In this document: one piece after another, positions 1-7,658 of the stretch
Numbering within the stretch: the stretch's first letter is position 1
Layout: the number at the start of each line of letters is the position of its first letter
Source: a bacterium
GTDB lineage: Bacteria > Hydrothermota > UBA3073 > JACQXS01
Reading direction: 5' to 3'
DNA length: 36,014 nt
NCBI GenBank assembly: GCA_030605695.1
Contig: JAUWHX010000021.1
Span: 1 to 36,014 of the forward strand
The notes under the pieces: generated by a model
What the model saw: the letters and a program-made list of their open reading frames with translations, nothing else
Told to the model about the DNA's origin: nothing
Databases searched by the model: none
Translations under genes and position numbers: made by a program

Positions 1-171
1 TCCGAACATCTCGGAGAGGTATCCGAAAATGTCGGAGAAGTAGCCGAACATCTCGGAGAGATAGCCAAAAATGTCGGAGAAGTAGCCGAATATCTCGGAG
101 AGATAGCCGAGAATGTCGGAGATGTCTCCGAAAGTCTCGGAGAGGTAGCCAAACATCTCGGAGAGTTAACC
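1..171. repeat. 21-nt palindromic tandem repeat
   Basis: About eight to nine 21-nt units. Each is an inverted repeat TCCGA-N5-TCGGA (or GCCGA variant) followed by a 6-nt linker such as GAGGTA or GAAGTA. The loops alternate between ACATC and AAATG types in the first units, so a 42-nt higher-order unit is visible. The array is in frame with the heptad ORF. Units toward the 3' end are more degenerate (TCCGAAAGTCTCGGA, then ACCGAAAGTTTAGGG). Confidence 0.85.
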
Positions 172-285
172 GAAAGTTTAGGGGAAGCCAATTTTGGAGT
201 GTTTGAGCTTTGGGTAGATAAGAGCAGAAGCTCTCATCTACCCTCTATTTCCACTCAATTATTCTCACATCAAGAAAAGGTTTGA
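1..285 (+). CDS. C-terminal fragment of an ORF built of nine heptads
   Basis: An open frame enters from the left edge and stops with TGA at 283-285, giving 94 codons. Residues 1-63 are nine tandem 7-residue units of the form [A/S]-E-x-[L/V]-G-E-[V/I] (SEHLGEV, AENVGEV, AEYLGEI and so on), which could form an amphipathic helix or coiled coil. The last 31 residues are unrelated and partly encoded by a hairpin element (212-243). The 5' end is outside the window, so no start or N-terminal domain can be judged. The 21-nt units are themselves palindromic at the DNA level, so this may be a repeat array that happens to be open rather than a selected protein. Function unknown. Confidence 0.45.
   Translation, partial: SEHLGEVSENVGEVAEHLGEIAKNVGEVAEYLGEIAENVGDVSESLGEVAKHLGELTESLGEANFGVFELWVDKSRSSHLPSISTQLFSHQEKV
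212..243. repeat. Dispersed hairpin element
   Basis: Arms GGGTAGATAAGAGC (212-225) and GCTCTCATCTACCC (230-243) pair with one mismatch around a 4-nt loop. A truncated relative (GATGAGAGCAGAG then TCTCATCTACCC) lies in frame inside the binding-protein gene at 5406-5432. This identifies it as a mobile or dispersed palindromic family rather than a local terminator. Confidence 0.7.
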
Positions 286-310
286 CATTTTAGATTTGCG
301 TGGCAAGAAT
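282..310 (+). promoter_or_regulatory. Candidate sigma70 promoter for the ABC transporter operon
   Basis: TTGACA at 282-287 overlaps the stop codon of the upstream ORF; a 17-nt spacer leads to AAGAAT (305-310) as a weak -10. Predicted initiation is near 317, coinciding with the GTG proposed as the permease start at 316. No Shine-Dalgarno site lies in front of that GTG, so a leaderless message is plausible. Confidence 0.45.
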
Positions 311-315
311 ATGGT

Positions 316-1200
316 GTGAGAATCACGGACGGTTCGGCTTCGCTCACCACAAGTGAGAGGTTTGGGAGGTTACTTCTTGTCCCGGCAATTCTACTTGTCG
401 GTTCAATTGCCTTTTACCCTATACTCCGGAATGCAATATTAAGTTTCTACAAGGTAGATATTTTATCCGGCATACCCCCCACATTTATCGGGTTTAAGAA
501 CTTTTCCACTCTCCTGCAGGATTCCCGTTTCTTGAAGTCCCTTGGGAATACTGCCTACTTTACTATTGTATCAGTGGTTATAGAATTTCTGCTTGGGCTT
601 GGGTTTGCTCTCCTTCTTAACAGGACATTTCGGGCAAGAAATCTTGTAAGAGCAACTGTTCTAATCCCCTGGGCTCTGCCAACTGCTGTGATGGCAATTG
701 GGTGGCGATGGATTTATAATGATGTTTATGGTGTCTTGAACGATATTCTGCTTAAACTTGGGATAATTTCAACTAAAATTGCCTGGCTTGGTAATCCACA
801 CACTGCAATGATGTGTGCGATATTTGCAGACGTGTGGAAATCTACACCATTTGTGGCACTAATCCTTCTTGCCGGATTACAGTCAATACCGAGAGAGTTA
901 TATGAGGCATCAGAATTGGACGGTGCAACAGAATGGAATAAGTTTAGACTCATAACTTTCCCTTTACTTTTGCCATCTATAGCATTAGCTTTGCTTTTCA
1001 GGACACTCCAGGCAATCGGGATATTTGACTTGATATGGGTACTGACAGGAGGAGGACCGGCAGGGACTACAGAGACAGTCTCTATCTATGTTTATAATTA
1101 TGCATACAGGTATTTAAGATTAGGATACGCATCCTCTGCTGTTACACTTACTTTCTTAATAATTTTAGTGATAGGTGCATTATGGTTAAGAAGAAAATAA
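316..1200 (+). CDS. Carbohydrate ABC transporter permease, MalF/UgpA type
   Basis: A 294-residue inner-membrane permease of the CUT1 sugar/glycerol-phosphate importer family, one half of the translocation channel. About six hydrophobic segments are visible, beginning near residue 18. The cytoplasmic EAA loop that contacts the ATPase lies near residues 194-220 (ELYEASELDGA, then FPLLLP). The C-terminal half carries GGGPAGTTET, typical of this family. The start is uncertain: GTG 316 has no ribosome binding site, and the first ~15 residues (SASLTTSE) look non-conserved. It overlaps the next permease by 19 nt, implying translational coupling. The sugar transported cannot be told from sequence. 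Confidence 0.9.
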   Translation: MRITDGSASLTTSERFGRLLLVPAILLVGSIAFYPILRNAILSFYKVDILSGIPPTFIGFKNFSTLLQDSRFLKSLGNTAYFTIVSVVIEFLLGLGFALLLNRTFRARNLVRATVLIPWALPTAVMAIGWRWIYNDVYGVLNDILLKLGIISTKIAWLGNPHTAMMCAIFADVWKSTPFVALILLAGLQSIPRELYEASELDGATEWNKFRLITFPLLLPSIALALLFRTLQAIGIFDLIWVLTGGGPAGTTETVSIYVYNYAYRYLRLGYASSAVTLTFLIILVIGALWLRRK

Positions 1201-2018
1201 AACTATTCGGGTTTTTTGTTCTTATTGTAATTGTTGTATTATTTTCTATTAGTCCGTTCCTGTGGCAAATCATTACTTCGCTCAAATCTAATGAGGAGAT
1301 TTTCTCATTGCCAATCTCTTACTTTCCACACAAAATAAACTTCAGAAGCTACATTGAAATATTTACCGAGAGACCCTTTGGGAGATATATCTTAAATAGT
1401 CTTTTCGTAGCGTCTTGTGCTACCTTACTTTGCGTGTTTGTTAGTTCACTTGCCGCATACGCTATCGCAAGAATAAAAATAAAAGGAGGAAGCAAGTTCT
1501 TGATTGTTGTGCTTGTAGTAGCGTTTTTCCCTCAAATAATATATCTAATCCCACTTTATGAGTTATTCGGGGTGTTGGGATTATTTAATAACCCAATTGC
1601 TTTAATATTACCTTATGCGACTATCAATCTGCCTTTTGGGATTTGGGTTCTTACCAGCTTTTTCAAGCAAATTCCAAAGGAGATAGAAGATGCGGCAAAG
1701 GTGGATGGATTTTCTCGGGGCAAGGTTCTCTTTCGCATAATTTTACCACTTTCAGCACCTGCTCTGGCTACTACAGCTATACTTGTATTTATCTTGTGCT
1801 GGAACGAATTCCTTTTCGCTCTCACATTTATGGTAAAAGATTTGGCAAGAACTGTCCCAGTAGGAATTGCTATGCTATCAGGAGCAAGTATGTATGAAAT
1901 CCCTTGGGATAAAATCTCTGCTGCAACTGTGATTACCACACTCCCTCTTGTTATAATAACTATACTTTTCCAGCGACGGATTGTTGAGGGACTGACAGCA
2001 GGAGCAGTGAAAGGATAA
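1182..2018 (+). CDS. Carbohydrate ABC transporter permease, MalG/UgpE type
   Basis: Second CUT1 channel subunit, 278 residues, about six transmembrane segments, starting with a basic MVKKK n-region then a hydrophobic helix. The EAA loop is near residues 167-193 (EIEDAAKVDG, then IILPLSAP). The ATG at 1182 lies inside the 3' end of the previous permease gene, so the two are coupled. Downstream is an 82-nt gap with a GAAACT-type degenerate repeat before the ATPase gene. Membership in the MalG family is clear; the substrate is not. Confidence 0.92.
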   Translation: MVKKKIKLFGFFVLIVIVVLFSISPFLWQIITSLKSNEEIFSLPISYFPHKINFRSYIEIFTERPFGRYILNSLFVASCATLLCVFVSSLAAYAIARIKIKGGSKFLIVVLVVAFFPQIIYLIPLYELFGVLGLFNNPIALILPYATINLPFGIWVLTSFFKQIPKEIEDAAKVDGFSRGKVLFRIILPLSAPALATTAILVFILCWNEFLFALTFMVKDLARTVPVGIAMLSGASMYEIPWDKISAATVITTLPLVIITILFQRRIVEGLTAGAVKG

Positions 2019-2100
2019 TTCAAAATTAGAAATTAATAGAAACTTGTAGAAACTGATGGAAACTTTTCGTATTCTCTGTAAACTCTGTGGTTAGATAAAA

Positions 2101-3171
2101 ATGGCAGAAGTTGTGTGCAAAAACCTTTTAAAAGTATTCGGCAAAAAAGCAGTCGCAGTAGATAAAGTCTCCTTTAAAGTAAAAGACGGTGAGTTTCTTA
2201 CACTCCTCGGACCTTCAGGATGTGGCAAGACAACTATATTGAGACTTGTCGCAGGACTGGAAACACCGGATTCAGGCAATATCTCTATAGACGGCAAACT
2301 TGTAAATGACCTCTCACCAAGCAAGAGAGACATTGCTATGGTGTTCCAAAGCTATGCTCTCTACCCGCATATGAATGTATTTAAGAATATGGGAATACCC
2401 TTGAAAATCAGGAAGTTGAATAAAGATGAGATTACAGAAAAAGTCTCTACTTCTGCGAAACTACTTGGAATCAGTGATTTGCTCCAGAGGATGCCAAAAG
2501 AATTATCAGGTGGACAACGACAGAGAGTTGCTTTGGGCAGAGCAATCGTCAGGGAGCCAAAGGTATTTTTATTAGATGAGCCGCTCAGCAATCTCGATGC
2601 AATCCTGCGAGAAAAGACAAGGGGCGAGCTTAAAGAACTATTCTCAAGGATTGGAGGCACTGTAATTTATGTAACGCATGACCAGGTAGAAGCAATGACT
2701 ATGTCCGACAGGGTAGCAGTGATTAATCAAGGGAAAATCCAGCAAATAGGCACGCCATTAGAAATCTATAACTCACCAAAGAATGTTTTTGTAGCAAATT
2801 TCGTCGGAAGCCCAAGAATGAATCTTATCTCAGGTAAAGTTGAAGGAGAATGGTTCAGAGCTAGCAAATTTAGTTTAGAACTTCCGGATACAGTAGTGAG
2901 AGAGTTTATCTCTCGCGAGAAGATAACTATAGGCATCCGACCTGAGGATATTTATATTGACAATTCGCCCCTTATGGATTATCCTGCAATAGTGAACCTT
3001 ATAGAGCCACTTGGAGCACAGACTCTTATCTTTGTCAAATTGGAAGACATAAACATAAGATTAATCTCCAAATCCGGAGTAAAAGTAGGAGAGAAAATTA
3101 ACATAAGATTTGACTTAAATAAAATCCATTTCTTTGATACCCAAACATCCGAGGCAATAGAAGCAAGATGA
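2101..3171 (+). CDS. ugpC: Sugar ABC transporter ATP-binding protein, MalK/UgpC type
   Basis: Peripheral ATPase (356 residues) powering sugar import. Walker A GPSGCGKTT at 37-45, ABC signature LSGGQRQRV near 136, Walker B VFLLDEP near 155-161, and H-loop TYVTHDQ-like (VIYVTHDQVEAMT) near 190. The C-terminal ~120 residues match the OB-fold/TOBE regulatory domain of MalK-type ATPases (GIRPEDIYI at about 280). Length is normal for the family. The stop codon overlaps the ATG of the following DNA methyltransferase by 4 nt (ATGA), so the restriction-modification genes are coupled to the transporter operon. Such ATPases often serve several importers. Confidence 0.94.
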   Translation: MAEVVCKNLLKVFGKKAVAVDKVSFKVKDGEFLTLLGPSGCGKTTILRLVAGLETPDSGNISIDGKLVNDLSPSKRDIAMVFQSYALYPHMNVFKNMGIPLKIRKLNKDEITEKVSTSAKLLGISDLLQRMPKELSGGQRQRVALGRAIVREPKVFLLDEPLSNLDAILREKTRGELKELFSRIGGTVIYVTHDQVEAMTMSDRVAVINQGKIQQIGTPLEIYNSPKNVFVANFVGSPRMNLISGKVEGEWFRASKFSLELPDTVVREFISREKITIGIRPEDIYIDNSPLMDYPAIVNLIEPLGAQTLIFVKLEDINIRLISKSGVKVGEKINIRFDLNKIHFFDTQTSEAIEAR

Positions 3172-4451
3172 AAACACTGCATAAAATAATAATTGGTGAT
3201 TCAAGACAAATGAAAGAAGTCCGGAATGAATCTGTGCATCTTATCATTACCTCTCCACCTTATTGGCAATTAAAGGATTACGGAAATGGGAAACAGATAG
3301 GGTTTAATGATAGTTATGAGGAGTATATCAACAACCTTAATTTAGTTTGGAATGAATGTCGTAGAGTTCTGCATAAGGGTTGTCGCTTGTGCATCAATAT
3401 AGGTGACCAATTTGCTCGTTCAGTATATTATGGAAGATATAAAGTAATTCCAATAAGAACAGAAATAATCAAGTTCTGCGAGAGTGTTGGTTTTGATTAT
3501 ATGGGAGCTATCATCTGGCAGAAAGTTACTACTTGTCATACAACTGGTGGAGCTACAGTGATGGGTTCTTTCCCTTATCCAAGAAGTGGAATTCTCAAGT
3601 TAGATTATGAGTTTATTTTAATCTTTAAGAAATATGGAAATCCTCCAAAGGTAAGCAAAGAAATTAAGGAACTCTCAAAACTAACCAAAGAAGAATGGAA
3701 TCAATGCTTCACCGGGCACTGGAACTTTCCCGGTGAGAGACAAGATAAACATCTGGCAATGTTTCCTGAAGAACTACCGAAACGTCTTATTAAAATGTTC
3801 AGTTTTGTTGGTGATGCTGTGCTTGACCCATTCCTTGGTAGTGGGACAACATCCTTGACAGCTAAAAATCTGAGTAGAAACTCTGTGGGCTACGAAATAA
3901 ATGAGGAATTTTTGTCAATAATAAAAGAAAAACTTGGGATAGAACAAAGCACCCTTTTTCAGGATGCAAGTTTTGAAGTAATCAAACAGGAAGAGTCGAG
4001 GACAAACCTTAAGGAAGAGATTAAAAAAATGCCTTATATTTTCAAAGACCCGATAAGATTTGATAAAAAAGTTGACCCAAGAAAATTGAGATTCGGGTCA
4101 AAGATAGATAATTCTCATTCCGAAAGAGAAATATATTATAGCGTAAAGGAAATAATCTCTCCAGAGATATTGATTTTAAATAATGGATTAAAAATAAGAT
4201 TGTTGGGCGTAAAAGAGAACCCGGAGAAAAACGGAGAGGCAGTTCAATTTCTGAGAGAGAAAACACGTGGACAAAAAATATTTATGAGATTTGATACTAT
4301 AAAATATGATGAGAAAAATAACTTGCTTTGTTATCTCTATTTGTGGAACAAGACTTTTTTAAATGCTCATCTTGTTAAAAAAGATTTAACAGATGTAGAT
4401 ACCACAATGGATTATAAATACAAATCTAAATTTTTGGCTTACAGGGGGTAA
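3168..4451 (+). CDS. DNA methyltransferase (N4-cytosine type, MjaI-like) with C-terminal SNase-like domain
   Basis: Residues 1-~270 are a beta-class amino-methyltransferase: catalytic TSPPYW at 28-33 precedes the SAM-binding DPFLGSGTT near 220. The SPPY form is usual for N4-cytosine enzymes. Residues ~330-427 resemble a staphylococcal nuclease fold: GLKIRLLGVKENPE, a helix with AVQFLREKTRG, and YLYLWNKTFLNAHLV. The nuclease arginine and glutamate of RLxGVxxxPE persist, but the second catalytic arginine region (normally D-x-x-GR) reads EKNNLLCY, so nuclease activity is doubtful and DNA binding more likely. It is followed 5 nt later by an MjaI-type endonuclease, so it is taken as that enzyme's protective partner, with CTAG as probable target (inference from family). 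Confidence 0.88.
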   Translation: MKTLHKIIIGDSRQMKEVRNESVHLIITSPPYWQLKDYGNGKQIGFNDSYEEYINNLNLVWNECRRVLHKGCRLCINIGDQFARSVYYGRYKVIPIRTEIIKFCESVGFDYMGAIIWQKVTTCHTTGGATVMGSFPYPRSGILKLDYEFILIFKKYGNPPKVSKEIKELSKLTKEEWNQCFTGHWNFPGERQDKHLAMFPEELPKRLIKMFSFVGDAVLDPFLGSGTTSLTAKNLSRNSVGYEINEEFLSIIKEKLGIEQSTLFQDASFEVIKQEESRTNLKEEIKKMPYIFKDPIRFDKKVDPRKLRFGSKIDNSHSEREIYYSVKEIISPEILILNNGLKIRLLGVKENPEKNGEAVQFLREKTRGQKIFMRFDTIKYDEKNNLLCYLYLWNKTFLNAHLVKKDLTDVDTTMDYKYKSKFLAYRG

Positions 4452-4455
4452 AATA

Positions 4456-5085
4456 ATGGCAAAAGAGTGGATATTAAATCAAGCAATGAATCGGTGGGGA
4501 TTGAACAAGAAAAAATCTGTAGGACCTGTTTCAGAATTGATTAGAAAATGTGCTCCAAGGAAACTGAAAGATTGGGAGAAATACTACTACGAAAAGGCAT
4601 ATCCAAGAGAATATTTGGAAGAGCTTGGCAGAAAACTCTATGTGAAAATTACAGAAGTTATTCAATACGAAGTTACAGAAGTAACAGAAGAGGACTGTAT
4701 AAACTATCTCAAGGATGTAGTGATTAATAGAACTTTTGATGGGTATCAAACTGAGATTCAAACGATTTACGGTCAATTGCAGAATATTATTGGGGTGCCT
4801 ATAAAACCAGCACCAGATGAATGGGATAGACTCTACAATGTAGATTTCTTTATTGAAATAAATGGTAAACATCTTGGATTACAAATAAAACCTATTACTT
4901 TTGAGCATACCTTTGAAGATTATAAATTGAGAGAGATGCAGGAGACAACACACCTTAAATTTCAGAAAAAGTTTGGTGGTAAGGTTTTTATTGTCTTCTC
5001 TGTTAAAGTTGGAGATAAGAAGATGATAAAAAATACTGATGTAATAGAAGAAATTAGAAACGAGATTGAGAAACTGCGAAAATGA
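4456..5085 (+). CDS. Type II restriction endonuclease, MjaI family
   Basis: 209 residues, closely matching what I recall of the MjaI restriction endonuclease family (RE_MjaI), whose founder cuts CTAG. Recognisable blocks: MAKEWILN start, NRWGLNKKKSVGPVSE (12-27), ELGRKLYVKITEV (56-68), NRTFDGYQTE (91-100), PAPDEWDRLYNVDFF (118-132). The active site looks like a PD-(D/E)xK variant with D130 and Q143-I-K145, i.e. glutamine in place of the usual acidic residue. ATG lies 5 nt after the methyltransferase stop, and its own stop overlaps the next gene by 4 nt (ATGA). Its immediate methyltransferase neighbour supports an intact restriction-modification unit. CTAG specificity is inferred from family and from CTAG scarcity here. 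Confidence 0.9.
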   Translation: MAKEWILNQAMNRWGLNKKKSVGPVSELIRKCAPRKLKDWEKYYYEKAYPREYLEELGRKLYVKITEVIQYEVTEVTEEDCINYLKDVVINRTFDGYQTEIQTIYGQLQNIIGVPIKPAPDEWDRLYNVDFFIEINGKHLGLQIKPITFEHTFEDYKLREMQETTHLKFQKKFGGKVFIVFSVKVGDKKMIKNTDVIEEIRNEIEKLRK

Positions 5086-6392
5086 AGAATATCTTACTCA
5101 TTGGTATTTTTCTATTGCTTTCTTGTGCGAGGGAGAGCAAGGTAAAGATTAGTGTGCTTATAGGGGCAGACCCTGGCGGTGGGTGGAGACAGATTGAACA
5201 AGAGTTTGAAAAGCAGAATCCAGATATTGATGTAAATATTATAGAAGGACCATCTGCAACCGATACTCGTGAGGATATGTATGCGAGCGCTTTTATAGCA
5301 AAGGATGCTACTTACGATGTGGTATATATGGACATTATTTGGGTGCCGAAATTCGCAAAAGCAGGCTGGATAATTCCATTGGATAGGAAATTCGCAAAAG
5401 AGAGAGATGAGAGCAGAGAATCTCATCTACCCGTGGGTTCAGAAGTTCAAGGGGTCAAAAGTTCAAGGGGTCAAGTGGTCGGGGGTTCAGAGAGAGAAAA
5501 AGAGTTCTTGCCCGGAGATATTGCAGGCTCAAAGTATAATGGTAAAATTTATAGAATACCCTTGCAATCAGATGCTGGTATTCTTTACTATCGTAAGGAC
5601 ATTTTGGAGAAAGCAGGATTAGAGCCACCAGAGACATGGGACGAGTTGGTAAATATTGCAAGAAAGCTACAAAATCCACCAGATTTATGGGGATTCACTT
5701 TTCAAGGTGACCAATACGAAGGACTCATTTGCAACTTCTTAGAGCTCGTATGGAGTGCTGGCGGGCAAATTATGAATGCCGAAGGAAATATACAGGTTGA
5801 CTCAAAGGAATGCCTTTCTGCACTTAAGTGGATGGCAAGTTTAGTTGGAGAAATCTCACCTCCAGGTGTTACTACTTATCAAGAAGAGGAGTCAAGACAT
5901 ATTTTCCAAGAGGGCAGATGTATCTTTCACCGCAATTGGCCTTATGTCTGGACATTAGCACAAAAGGAAGAGTCTCCGATTAAAGGGAAAGTTGGAATTA
6001 TCCCGATGGTTCACAAAAAGGGATACGAAAGTGCAGCTACTCAAGGGGGCTGGGGACTTGGGATTTCAAAGTTCTCAAAACACAAAGAAGAGGCATGGAA
6101 ATTTATAGAGTTCGCTACCTCAACTGAAGGGCAAAAAGTACTGCATCTAAAAAACGGATATATCCCTACAAGACACGAGCTCTTTAAAGACCCTGAAATT
6201 CTGAAGAAAAGCCCGCATTATGAACAATTGTATAGGATTCAACTTAAAGCAAGACCCAGACCTATGCATCCAAGATATAGCGAAATATCAGATGCCCTGC
6301 AAGTAGAGATTCATTCTGCTATCACAGGAATCAAGACCCCGGAACAGGCGTTGAAAGATGCACAGAAGAAAATTGAGAGTATTTTGGATTGA
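5082..6392 (+). CDS. ABC transporter extracellular sugar-binding lipoprotein
   Basis: 436-residue family 1 extracellular solute-binding protein (MalE/UgpB-like), expected to be lipid-anchored and to deliver sugars to the two permeases. A signal peptide ends in lipobox LLSC with Cys15. Typical blocks: GGGWRQIEQEFEKQNPDI, YDVVYMDIIWVPKFAKAGWI, LYYRKDILEKAGLEPPETWDE, and GGWGLGISKFSKHKEEAWKF. Residues ~107-138 (RDESRESHLPVGSE onward) are foreign to the family and come from a hairpin element plus seven 8-nt repeats at 5402-5497; family alignment should resume at LPGDIAGSKYNGKIY. The start overlaps the endonuclease stop (ATGA). This is the last gene of the operon. Confidence 0.93.
   Translation: MKNILLIGIFLLLSCARESKVKISVLIGADPGGGWRQIEQEFEKQNPDIDVNIIEGPSATDTREDMYASAFIAKDATYDVVYMDIIWVPKFAKAGWIIPLDRKFAKERDESRESHLPVGSEVQGVKSSRGQVVGGSEREKEFLPGDIAGSKYNGKIYRIPLQSDAGILYYRKDILEKAGLEPPETWDELVNIARKLQNPPDLWGFTFQGDQYEGLICNFLELVWSAGGQIMNAEGNIQVDSKECLSALKWMASLVGEISPPGVTTYQEEESRHIFQEGRCIFHRNWPYVWTLAQKEESPIKGKVGIIPMVHKKGYESAATQGGWGLGISKFSKHKEEAWKFIEFATSTEGQKVLHLKNGYIPTRHELFKDPEILKKSPHYEQLYRIQLKARPRPMHPRYSEISDALQVEIHSAITGIKTPEQALKDAQKKIESILD
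5402..5497. repeat. In-frame composite insertion: hairpin element plus seven octamers
   Basis: GATGAGA (5406-5412) and TCTCATC (5421-5427) form a hairpin related to the element at 212-243. It is followed by seven 8-nt units at 5438-5493 (TTCAGAAG, TTCAAGGG, GTCAAAAG, TTCAAGGG, GTCAAGTG, GTCGGGGG, TTCAGAGA). The block adds about 32 residues to the sugar-binding protein without breaking the frame. Confidence 0.8.
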
Positions 6393-6405
6393 AGTTAAAA
6401 GAATC

Positions 6406-6496
6406 AACCACAAAGACCCAAAGGCACAAAGGTCACAAAGTTTTTATTAGGTTCTTTACTTCTTGGTGTTCTTTGTGTCTCCGTGACTTTGTGGTG
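6406..6496. repeat. Long imperfect hairpin with CACAAAG-type arms
   Basis: The gap before the deacetylase holds arms of about 35 nt: CCACAAAGACCC... (6406-6440) against its near reverse complement ending CTTTGTGGTG (6460-6496). Each arm is internally made of degenerate CACAAAG(G/A) direct repeats. There is no T-run on the + strand, so terminator function is not obvious. No gene is visible between 6393 and 6525. Confidence 0.75.
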
Positions 6497-6647
6497 AATA
6501 AAGAACTTTAATTTTCGCATTTATTATGATTCCTATTCTTACTTACCACAAAGTAACGAATTTTGATGTCAGTGGAACCTGGGTTACTCCTCTTCAGTTT
6601 GAACAACAGATGCGATATTTATATAAAAGTGGATACACTACTGTAAC

Positions 6648-6890
6648 AGTTCAAGAGTTCAGGAGTTCAAGAGTTCAAGGGTTTAAGGGTTCAAGAGGTC
6701 AAGGGTTTAAGGGGTCAAGGGTTCAAGGGTTTAAGGGGTCAAGAGGTCAAGGGTTCAAGAGTTCAAGAGGTCAAGGGGTCAAGGGTTCAAGAGTTCAAGG
6801 GTTCGAGGGTTCAAGGGTTCAAGAGTTCAAGGGGTCAAGGGTTCGAGGGTTCAAATGTTCGAGGGTTCAAGGGTTCAAGGGTTCGAGGGT
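6648..6890 (+). repeat. Octamer tandem array inside the deacetylase gene
   Basis: About 30 units of 8 nt: TTCAAGGG, TTCAAGAG, TTTAAGGG, GTCAAGGG, TTCGAGGG. Because 8 is not a multiple of 3, three units encode an octapeptide (SRVQGFKG type) and each unit gained or lost shifts the reading frame downstream. It occupies the variable linker between the N-terminal strand and the TFDDG motif. Confidence 0.92.
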
Positions 6891-7386
6891 CAAAACAAGT
6901 TCTCATTACTTTTGATGATGGATATGAGTCTTTCTATCAAAAGGCACTCCCAATCTTACTTAAATACGGATTCAGAGCCTTGATTTTTGTGGTAACCAAA
7001 TATATAGGTAAAGAAAATCTATGGGATGTAAACTTTGGGCACAAGGAACGGCATCTTAATTTAAAAGAGTTGCAGGAGCTTAAGAGATTGGGCTTTGTAA
7101 TTGGCTCTCATACAAGAAGTCATCCGGATCTCACACAAATCCCCATAAACAAAGCAAGAGAAGAGATACTTAACTCAAAGCTTGAGCTTGAAGATAAACT
7201 GGGCGAGGAAGTGCATTTTTTAAGCTATCCCTTTGGCAGATATAACAATGCAATTATTAAACTTTCATTAGAATCAGGATATAAGCTCTCGTTCACATCA
7301 AACCCATTAGTAAATGGAGAAGGAGTCCGAGGAAGAATGGGCGTATATATAATAGATGGGCTAACACATTTCAAAGCTAAGCTTCA

Positions 7387-7418
7387 AGTCCACAGTCCAC
7401 AGTCCACAGTCCACAGTC
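7387..7418 (+). repeat. Heptanucleotide block AGTCCAC, in coding sequence
   Basis: 4.6 copies of AGTCCAC in the 3' part of the deacetylase, encoding VHSPQSTVHS. The frame of the catalytic half continues through it. Confidence 0.85.
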
Positions 7419-7550
7419 ATTATAGTATGCCTTATCTGATAGAAGCAAGGAAGTGTCAGGTCATAAATTTCTTTTCTCGTGGGACCTGGATGTGGAAAAC
7501 TTTGAATCCCTTTTCAAGACCTTGCATCTAAAAGATAGTGTTTAGAAATA

Positions 7551-7640
7551 AACCACGAATGGCACGAATTTGACGAATAAACACGAATAAACATAAAAAC
7601 ATAAAAATATAAAATTCGTATTTTTCGTGTAATTCGTGTT
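7551..7640. repeat. Long imperfect hairpin with CACGAAT-type arms
   Basis: Arms of about 29 nt, each made of CACGAAT-like direct repeats: ACCACGAATGGCACGAAT (7552-) pairs imperfectly with the segment ending TTCGTGTAATTCGTG (to 7639). The centre is A-rich. It lies between the deacetylase and hsp20 and has the same architecture as 6406-6496 with a different word. Confidence 0.75.
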
Positions 7641-7658
7641 CTAATGAGGAGGTGAAAA

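Larger units (their letters stand above)
6526..7531 (+). pseudogene. Polysaccharide deacetylase (NodB family), split by octamer array
   Basis: The N-terminal part (from MIPILTYHKV at 6526) and the catalytic part (VLITFDDGYESF from 6899, through 7531) are in different frames, separated by ~30 octamers (6648-6890). The first frame runs through the array and stops at 6913-6915. The catalytic half keeps the NodB metal site: TFDDG, the H-x3-H motif in GSHTRSHPD, and the LSYPFGRYN motif. Arithmetic on the phases shows that gain of one 8-nt unit or loss of two would rejoin the frames into one protein. It may thus be a pseudogene or a phase-variable gene. A second, 7-nt repeat (7387-7418) lies in frame near the C-terminus. 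The intact enzyme would remove N- or O-acetyl groups from surface or peptidoglycan sugars. Confidence 0.85.

Noticed and set aside
212-243. Rho-independent terminator after the heptad ORF
   Set aside because: The hairpin lies inside the open frame, lacks a T-run, and has a relative inside another gene.
6840-6893. tRNA-like TTCGA/TTCAAAT motif
   Set aside because: The TTCGAGGG and TTCAAATG words are variants of the octamer array; no cloverleaf or acceptor stem can be drawn.
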